Origin: Cytauxzoon felis
Lineage: Eukaryota; Apicomplexa; Aconoidasida; Piroplasmida; Theileriidae
Direction: 5' to 3'
NCBI GenBank assembly: GCA_020283715.1
Contig: JAIQCW010000121.1
Span: forward strand, 1 to 64,000
DNA: 64,000 bases
Part shown: piece after piece, positions 57,704 through 64,000 of the stretch
Position numbering within the stretch: the first letter of the stretch is position 1
Layout of the letters: each line of letters begins with the position of its first letter
Translations under genes and position numbers: made by a program
Notes under the pieces: generated by a model
Database searches by the model: none
The model's input: only the letters and a program-made list of their open reading frames with translations
Told to the model about the DNA's origin: nothing

Positions 57704-58369
57704 CCTTTTCCAATTCGCCTAATAAAGCAATTGGTAACATATTATTTGAAGAAGTTATCATTCAAGTGATGAATGCTATGATTTTACTCCTTCCATACAA
57801 CTACTATGAATAATGGGGCAACAATATATACAGAAATACAAAATCAACAGGAAACACAGGTTATACGGTTGATTTATGATAATAATTGATTTACTAAAAT
57901 AATGGAAATTCAATCATTCGAACAGCCTTTAAAAAAACAACAATTATTGCAACATCCGAGAAAATTTAATTCTGGGGTAAATTAACAATATGGGGCGAAG
58001 AAGATAATTTCAGCTAGGATCTCCGAAAGTGACTTAATCTGATCTATTAACATTAAAATTACTTCATATATCACTATTACTATCAGTATTGTTCATTTAA
58101 CAAGATGTTTTAGTGCTGAGGTCATGTCTTTTCCACATGAGGTCCAATCCCTACCTTCTCTAAACCACCTCTTTTCGTCTTGCAGACAGCTCTTTTATTT
58201 ACCTATCTCTAAAGAGTAGAGCCACTCCCAGAGATCGTGGCGGTGGATAGGGTGTATTGGAAATAATATGTAAGAGTACAATATACATAGTTGACAATAT
58301 TAAGTCACATTTTTTACATGTGTGTTTACATAGGGTATTTTCCCATTTATAATTAGTTACAAGACAAAA
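57704..58369. other. Intergenic region between FAINT gene and hydrolase 3' end
   Basis: No supported gene. AT-rich to 58110, then the half element at 58112-58250, then AT-rich 3' flank of the hydrolase. A short weak match to the element (AGCTAGGATCTCCGAAAGTG) is at about 58011-58030. Confidence 0.5.
58112..58250 (+). repeat. Half element, copy 17
   Basis: CTGAGGTCATGTC, CACATGAGGTCCAATC, GTCTTGCAGACAGCTC, CTATCTCTAAAGAGTAGAGC and CCACTCCCAGAGATCGTGG; the second half is absent. In the gap between the FAINT gene and the hydrolase 3' end. Confidence 0.75.
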
Positions 58370-60207
58370 CTACATTTTATCTAGTGAATTAAACCATTGT
58401 TTTAATATTTTTTCGACTTGAAAATAATGTGATGGCATTGTAATGATATGAGTTTTACCATCCAACTCAACAAACTTTACATCTTTACAATCATTGAAGT
58501 GATTCTCCATATAATATTTTGGACCCTGGAGGAAGGAAATATTATATATCGAGTGTGGTCAACTAACCTTTGAACTACACATTGGATCATCTTTAGAATG
58601 TATTAGTAATGTCGGTAAATCTTTAGGGTAAAGATCGATATTCCTTCTTAAAAATTTAGTTGCTTGATATGTATGTAATATTGTTTTCGACGCCATTCTT
58701 TTTGAATGAAATAATGGATCCTGAAGAAAATTGATTGTATCACAAATCCAAATAAAGTCACAATATTATGTTCCATTCATCCATCCTTCGTCCTGCCGTC
58801 AGCTTCCTTTATTTACTTCCCCTTCCAGCTCCCGTAGATCGCTTACAGGTTCCACTCGAGGTCTAGTACTTATCTCGTCGAGATACGACTAAAGTGACAG
58901 ATTTCATGTTTGTTCGGATATCTCAATGAATATAAATTGGAATTAAGTGAGGATGATAAAATTAAATACAATCATCAAAGTCCTCTTCAATGAGATATTG
59001 ACATCAGAAATACATCCAATATTCATTCCACAATCTTCATAAGTTTCCCCAGAAATTATGATATTCCTTCAAATTTTCAAGGTAAAATTGAAGGTAGTGG
59101 AAGTTATTGATTGGACCTCAAGTGGAACCCGTAGCTGATCTCAGGGAAGCGGAGGGGGAAGTAAATAGAAGAGGCTCCACGCCTAGTGGAACAGAGATTG
59201 GATCTCGGGTGCGTAGACGACATCTAATTCATTGTTCATTTGGTTAAACTTACAATAGATCTCATACATGGTATTAGTCCTTCTGATCCGTCATATCTTT
59301 GTTCGAATACTATACCACGTTTTGGTGCACATAATACATGTAATCGTAGTATTGGATATAACATATTATTTACCCACTCTGGATAATAATCGAATTTGAA
59401 GAGGGCACTCATAGCTATTAGTGCATCAACAAATTTACCAGGCGTTATAGCGTTCAAATCAAATAATTTTTGTGATTCGAATACAAGATTACCACCTAAT
59501 GATAATCCAAGTATATAATATGGGCGATCATCATGGCGGTAATCATGATATGATAAATTATCATCCCATGTTTCATTAAGGTCATCAAATTTATCCCTCT
59601 TGACGATACCTACAAATTGTAGTACATCATATACATAATCTTCAAGTTGTTTAGCATATGATCTTCTTTTATTTAAACCACCTGATAATCCATTAGATTG
59701 TAAATCCAATCCATAGGCAGAAAATCCGAGGTTATTGAGCAAATGTAAGAATGAGCCATGATATTTAAATCTGGGGGTTAAATCAAAAGCATTTTTACCA
59801 TGTAATGGGTCACCACTTACTATTCCATCTTTATTTAACGATTCCAAGTCTGGTAATATATCCTTCAATTCTCTTTCAAATAATTCTAGAGCATCTGAAT
59901 TTGCATACTCTCCAACATTTTTTACATGCCATTCAGCATCATATTTACAAAAATCACATCTAAAATGAGTTCTAAATCCATGGACGAGTATTACATGTCC
60001 CTTTGGACTCTCCACTCTTGAGGCATAAGTTCTAATCCTAATCCCTTGTTTATTAAGGAAACTGCCCATAACAAGTTTGCCCGATGATGCTACACTATTA
60101 TCCTGATTGCTTGTATGATTATTTGAATCTGATGTATCGTCGGTACCACCATCTGCTTTTGATGGGTATATAGAGAATGCGATGTAAATGAATGGTAGGA
60201 TATACAT
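58370..60207 (-). CDS. PST-A type alpha/beta hydrolase (lysophospholipase-like), secreted
   Basis: About 420 residues. A signal peptide (ILPFIYIAFSIYPSKA) and a Ser/Asn linker precede the hydrolase: oxyanion region GHVILVHGFRTHFRCDF, YGLDLQSNGLSGGLN, nucleophile elbow ILGLSLGGNLVFES (GxSxG). An intron at 58721-59253 (533 nt) joins CMRSI to DPLFHSKRMASK. The C-terminal part carries the candidate acid (LIHSKDDPMC) and, after a 42-nt intron at 58526-58567, the candidate His (DGKTHIITMPSHY). Stop at 58370. PST-A hydrolases are a Plasmodium/Theileria lineage-specific set thought to act on lysolipids. The long intron holds an inverted pair of modular repeat arms around a second repeat core, and lies between the catalytic Ser and the Asp/His half, so correct splicing is needed for activity. 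Confidence 0.8.
58786..59210. repeat. Compound element, copy 18: inverted arms around R2 core (intron of hydrolase)
   Basis: Left half GTCCTGCCGTCAGCTTCC with the CAGCTCCCGTAGATCGCTT module; right half GGAACCCGTAGCTGATCTCA and GAGGCTCCACGCCTAGTGGA. The two halves carry different arm and module types. R2 core 58862-59110. Within intron 58721-59253. Confidence 0.8.
58862..59110 (+). repeat. R2 core, copy C
   Basis: Shares CTCGTCGAGATACGACTAAA, GATATCTCAATGAATATAAA, AATACAATCATCAAAG and CAGAAATACATCCAATATTC with copy B. More diverged, with frameshifts relative to the readable frame of copy A. Confidence 0.75.
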
Positions 60208-61023
60208 ATTCTTATAAATTTAGAATCCAATAACAATAATATCGTTGAATTTATAAATGTGTAGTCATTTCAACGAAAATGTACAGTGTATTATAGACTT
60301 AAAGAAAATTACACTTACAATGGGGGAATTTAACAGCATAAATCATACATGAAATAATAAATAAATCACAACATTAAAATATTAAAATTATGATACAATT
60401 TACATTTAATTACAGAAATTATATTAATATCCTATTCATGCTGAAATAATGTAACAAAGTTCAACTCTTGGAATCTTAACGATAATAATGGGGGTATAGA
60501 TATATTACACATTAACAATAAATACGGAGATGCTACATGACTAATGTGATAAATACTGAATACTAATACCATTACTGCTCCATCGTAGGTCCCCTATTCC
60601 ATTACATCTATACTATACTCTAGGCCTAGTAATCATATCTCTACTATATTTTTCCTTCCTCCACCCGAGGTCCAATCCTACTCTCTTTCCACTTCCACAT
60701 GAGGTTACAACTTTGTCTTCCCACTCGCCGTGGAGGCCTTCTCTATTTACTTCCCCTTCCAGCTCCCATAGATCGCTTCCAGGTTCCACTTGAGGTCCAG
60801 TACTAACTACACTCGCATCACTACCTTCACCACGATCTCTGGGAGTGGTTCTACCCTTCAGGGATAGGTAATTGGAAGAAGCTTCCACGGCGAGTGGAAG
60901 ATGAGTTGGATTGGACCTCAGGTGGGACCTCGAATAGAGTGCTATCATTCTACCTTGCTGCATACATCACCTTGATTATTATGTTTTATAGTATTATGTA
61001 AATAGTGTTGAGGAGATTAGATG
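60208..61023. other. Intergenic region upstream of hydrolase
   Basis: AT-rich to about 60640 with no coding signal, followed by modular element copy 19 and about 90 bases of unique sequence before the J-like gene stop. Confidence 0.5.
60657..60930 (-). repeat. Modular palindromic element, copy 19 (intergenic)
   Basis: Left CCACTCGCCGTGGAGGCC, inner CAGCTCCCATAGATCGCTTC and CACGATCTCTGGGAGTGG, right GCTTCCACGGCGAGTGGAAG then GACCTCAGGTGGGACCTCGA. Matching arms. In the 815-base gap upstream of the hydrolase gene. Confidence 0.85.
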
Positions 61024-63141
61024 TTAGTTATTATCTGCCCATTTTTGTGCTAATTTAGTGCATTCTAAGAGGTAATTTTCGAGTTGTGTTTTCGAGTTTG
61101 ATTTTAATTTATTTTGTAGTACATTTTGATCTATAAAGGGTGCATTTTCGAATGTATTTAATAATTTGATTAATTGATTATTATTTCTATTACTATTTGA
61201 GAGTTCGATATATATACTTTTCCATTTGATAATTGATGTATGTTTATCATTAGCTAATTGTACACCTATAAAATATTTCCATGCTGTACCTAATATTATT
61301 GGTTGTATTGCATCTACTTTAATATTGGGTATTTTATTTTTAATAACCCCATCTGGTAATTGTATTTTCATTATATTAAATAATTTATAATGGGGTATTT
61401 TCATTGTAATAGGTTCATCTCCATGTGTTGGTCTTAATAAATATATATTTAACCATCTATTTTTATTAAATAATTGTAATGTTATATTATTATTTATTGA
61501 TGTTGTATCTATATTTATTATTAATGATCCTACTTTTACATCATTACATGTAATATCAAATTGTGGTATTAACATTACTGTTGGTAATGGTGTTGTATTT
61601 ATAGTGTTATTATCCCCATTATCTTCATTTTTCCCCACATTTTCATTTTTTAAATCCCCATAATATGATTCTAATATACCTATATGATTAATATATGGTG
61701 GTATATTATTTATACGGCATGTAATATTTTTTCCAGAATTAATAAATATATTACATTGATCTAATGCTAAAGATGCTTCTTTAAATGCTATTTCAGCTTT
61801 ACTTTTCCATTCTGGATCTTGTTCTGTATCTGGATGTAATAATGTTTTCAATTTTCTACCCCATTTCCTTACATTATCCAATGTGGAATTTTGTGGTGGT
61901 AACCCGACAATATAAAATGGATTTTTAAAATATGGTGCTAAATTATCATTATATTCATTAATACGTAATAATATATATTGTATAGCATCACGTTTAATAT
62001 TAATTTTTTTCATATATTCATTATTTTGTTCACGTTCTTTTTGTAAATTCTGTTCATAAATATTATATAAATTATTAAATTTATTTATACAAAATTCATC
62101 ATCTAATTCAATTTTTAAAATGTGGTGTAAATTATCCCCATTTAATATAATATTTATACATTTAATACAAATAGAATTTATATTAATTAAATCATAATTT
62201 ACCCCATTTAATAAATTATTATTAATAAGATCATTATTAATATATTTTATAATATTAATTAAACCATCAATTTCAGGTTTATTAATTATATTTAATATAA
62301 TTATACTCTTTACATTATTAATATAATCTATAATCTTTATCAATATATCTATAGTATTTATACAATCCATTAATCTCATCTTATTCTTTACCCTACTTTT
62401 ATATTTTACCCCATTTAATTCATTAATAAATGATTTCATATCATTCAAACATTTTATAAATGTGGGGTAATCAAATTTATTAATAGAAAATATATTTGAT
62501 AAATATTTACAAAAATCAATTAATATATCATTATTTAATAATATTAATATATCATATAAATTATCCCAACCATTAATATCTAATAATTTCATAGTAATCT
62601 TATCATTCAAATTACGAAAAAAACCCAATATTATCAATTCATAATTAATTAATATAGAATTCTGGGGTATATTAATAGATTTACCACTTAATAATTTCAT
62701 TAATACAACCTCATCAGCTACAGATACTAAACCTTTCAAAAATGGATCAATATTCTTAATACCTTCCAATTTATTAAAAAATGCATCATATAAACTACGA
62801 TAAGTATAAGCAAATGATAAACTCGAATTATAAATCATCTCTACAGTCCTCTTTGCAGCTAATTCCTCATCATTAAAATCAAATATGAAATCAGATAAAA
62901 ATTGCTGAGGTAAATTAACCTTTGATTGCTTTACATGGTTATCTCTAACATTCTCATCAATATCCATCCCTTTATCAACACTAACTCTTGTCATCATATC
63001 CTCTCTTCCATTGACATCAACCATCCTCCCACCTCCATCGAGATCCCATTCTCCATCCTCTACATCAATGTATTCTTCCTCAATGGATGAATCTGATGAT
63101 TTGCGCTTGATACCATTCTTCAATAGGCGTTTCTTAGCCAT
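61024..63141 (-). CDS. AT-rich helical protein with a DnaJ-like domain
   Basis: 705 residues, single exon. The head (residues 1-75) is charged with a nuclear-localisation-like KNGIKRKSSDSS and an acidic run. Residues 75-430 are helical and rich in Asn/Ile/Leu. Near residues 455-510 lies a J-domain-like block: NPFYIVGLPPQNSTLDNVRK, then WGRKLKTLLHPDTEQD, with the HPD triad kept, then AFKEASLALDQC. The C-terminal 200 residues are beta-rich with Asn inserts. HPD in context suggests Hsp70 co-chaperone ability; the order of the domain at the middle of a long protein is unlike common DnaJ classes, and the first J helix is weak. Function unknown beyond that. Confidence 0.5.
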   Translation of the reverse strand: MAKKRLLKNGIKRKSSDSSIEEEYIDVEDGEWDLDGGGRMVDVNGREDMMTRVSVDKGMDIDENVRDNHVKQSKVNLPQQFLSDFIFDFNDEELAAKRTVEMIYNSSLSFAYTYRSLYDAFFNKLEGIKNIDPFLKGLVSVADEVVLMKLLSGKSINIPQNSILINYELIILGFFRNLNDKITMKLLDINGWDNLYDILILLNNDILIDFCKYLSNIFSINKFDYPTFIKCLNDMKSFINELNGVKYKSRVKNKMRLMDCINTIDILIKIIDYINNVKSIIILNIINKPEIDGLINIIKYINNDLINNNLLNGVNYDLININSICIKCINIILNGDNLHHILKIELDDEFCINKFNNLYNIYEQNLQKEREQNNEYMKKINIKRDAIQYILLRINEYNDNLAPYFKNPFYIVGLPPQNSTLDNVRKWGRKLKTLLHPDTEQDPEWKSKAEIAFKEASLALDQCNIFINSGKNITCRINNIPPYINHIGILESYYGDLKNENVGKNEDNGDNNTINTTPLPTVMLIPQFDITCNDVKVGSLIINIDTTSINNNITLQLFNKNRWLNIYLLRPTHGDEPITMKIPHYKLFNIMKIQLPDGVIKNKIPNIKVDAIQPIILGTAWKYFIGVQLANDKHTSIIKWKSIYIELSNSNRNNNQLIKLLNTFENAPFIDQNVLQNKLKSNSKTQLENYLLECTKLAQKWADNN

Positions 63142-63483
63142 TCTCTATGCGAGTACAAAAATTAATGCGATTATTCATTTACACCTTAATATTTACAAAA
63201 ATGATAATCCCTCCAGCTACCATATTGAGGTACACATTACATATTATTAACTCGAATACTTTAATACATTAATTGAAATCGTTTACAATCAACACATGTC
63301 AATACATTGTATGAAATTTAATAGACAACTGGTGTGGGGAATGTAAATTGAGTTTTCCATAGATTTTTTGTGGATTCTATATACTCAAATGTAAAATTTA
63401 TGTAAAATTTATACTGTTTATACCTTAATTATTAACATATTGTAAATGTGTTGTGTAGTGTTTCCAATCAGTACTCAACGATC
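63142..63483. other. Divergent intergenic region, J-like gene / UBA4
   Basis: AT-rich, no supported coding frame or repeat. Shared upstream region of two divergent genes. Confidence 0.5.
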
Positions 63484-64000
63484 ATGGGTAAAGCAGAAGA
63501 ATATAAATCATCATCAAATAACACAAATGGATCAGGTTGTTTGTATTTAAAATCTATAAATAAGAATGATTATCCGTCATTAGAAGTTTATTTGAAAAAT
63601 CGTCCAAAATGGAATCCTATTCGAGTTGATTCTAATAAATTTGAAAAATGTAGCAACACTACATTACCATTCTGTTCATCTATGGATGTAAAATCATGTA
63701 AACGTTATTGTCCACAATATATAGCGCTTGATGAGTGTAGTAAGAGTGTCAATTCTGGTACTGTACATCGTTCCATATCCCAATGTGCTGTACTAGTTGT
63801 TGGTGCTGGTGGATTAGGATCACCTGTATTAATGTATTTGGCATCTGCTGGTATAGGTATGTTTTATGGATAGTTATTTCCTCATTTTCATTAGGCCTAA
63901 TTGGTATAATGGATGGTGACATAGTTGAAGTATCAAATTTACATAGGTGAGTGAATAATTTGATATTAATTTATATTAATTTAGACAAATTATACATGAT
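63484..64000 (+). CDS. UBA4: MOCS3/UBA4-type E1 activating enzyme, 5' part, runs off the window
   Basis: ThiF/MoeB-family adenylating enzyme, N-terminal part only. The start at 63484 (MGKAEEYKSSSNN) is the first ATG of the frame that leaves a normal E1 head. Visible: YCPQYIALDECSKS (the RYSRQ-type motif ahead of the Rossmann fold), the nucleotide loop AVLVVGAGGLGSPVLMYLAS, and after an intron at 63857-63894 GIMDGDIVEVSNLHR, continuing through an intron at 63947-63984 to QIIHD. GAGGLGS plus SNLHRQ is typical of MOCS3/Uba4, which activates Urm1/MOCS2A for tRNA thiolation or molybdopterin synthesis; other ThiF E1s remain possible because the rhodanese domain is out of view. Base 1 of the gene shares a 340-base divergent upstream region with the J-like gene. 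Confidence 0.78.

Noticed and set aside
12477..60930. CRISPR-like array
   Set aside because: Repeats are dispersed over tens of kb, long and mosaic, in a eukaryotic genome; no regular repeat-spacer structure or cas genes.
12477..60930. Autonomous transposon
   Set aside because: No transposase, integrase or reverse transcriptase frame is found in or near any copy.

Overview
This is AT-rich nuclear DNA of an apicomplexan parasite, most likely a piroplasm (Theileria / Babesia / Cytauxzoon group). The evidence is a secreted FAINT (DUF529)-domain protein, a cysteine repeat modular protein with a kringle-like segment and GCC2/GCC3 repeats, a PST-A type alpha/beta hydrolase, a ClpP-family protein with an apicoplast-type signal leader, and densely packed genes cut by very small introns (about 33-51 nt, GT...AG). 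A secreted-type protein made of tandem WYKR units recalls the large repeat families I associate with Theileria equi-like genomes; the species is not fixed from sequence alone.

Layout. 1-6.5 kb: the 5' end of a cysteine repeat modular protein (minus strand), a small uncertain gene, an apicoplast ClpP/ClpR-like protein and SUMO. 6.8-16.9 kb: a giant HEAT-repeat protein (possible SCC2/NIPBL), an SR/RRM protein (RBM26/27-like), the exosome cofactor MPP6, a RAP-domain organellar RNA protein and a Myb/SANT protein. 17-31 kb: two poorly known proteins (one WD-like), NIFK/Nop15, the splicing factor AAR2, a WD40-ePHD-bromodomain protein of BRWD/PHIP type, an N-myristoylated CDPK-like pseudokinase and UTP15. 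31.5-37.2 kb: a 5'-truncated repeat antigen, a helical organellar candidate and a secreted protein. 37.8-49.4 kb: arginyl-tRNA synthetase, MRT4, a RING E3, a large helical protein and a multi-pass membrane protein. 50-64 kb: DHX15/Prp43, a Tpr-like multi-pass membrane protein, the FAINT protein, the PST-A hydrolase, a J-like protein and the start of a MOCS3/UBA4-type E1. Housekeeping functions are dominated by ribosome biogenesis (NIFK, UTP15, MRT4), RNA processing (AAR2, DHX15, MPP6, RBM26-like) and organelle biology.

The most striking feature is a family of about 19 modular, partly palindromic repeats of roughly 150-530 nt between 12.4 and 61 kb, much more GC-rich than their surroundings. 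They sit in three settings: inside introns (RBM26-like, BRWD, UTP15, ArgRS, MRT4, RING, PST-A hydrolase), where they make 360-533 nt introns in a background of introns near 38 nt; in frame inside coding sequence (ArgRS catalytic core, an unknown protein at 17 kb, a large protein at 46 kb, the FAINT protein); and between genes. Their arms come in at least four interchangeable types, each with its own reverse complement, and three copies carry a second repeated core that looks like decayed coding sequence. They resemble Rickettsia palindromic elements and introner elements in behaviour, but I do not recognise the family.
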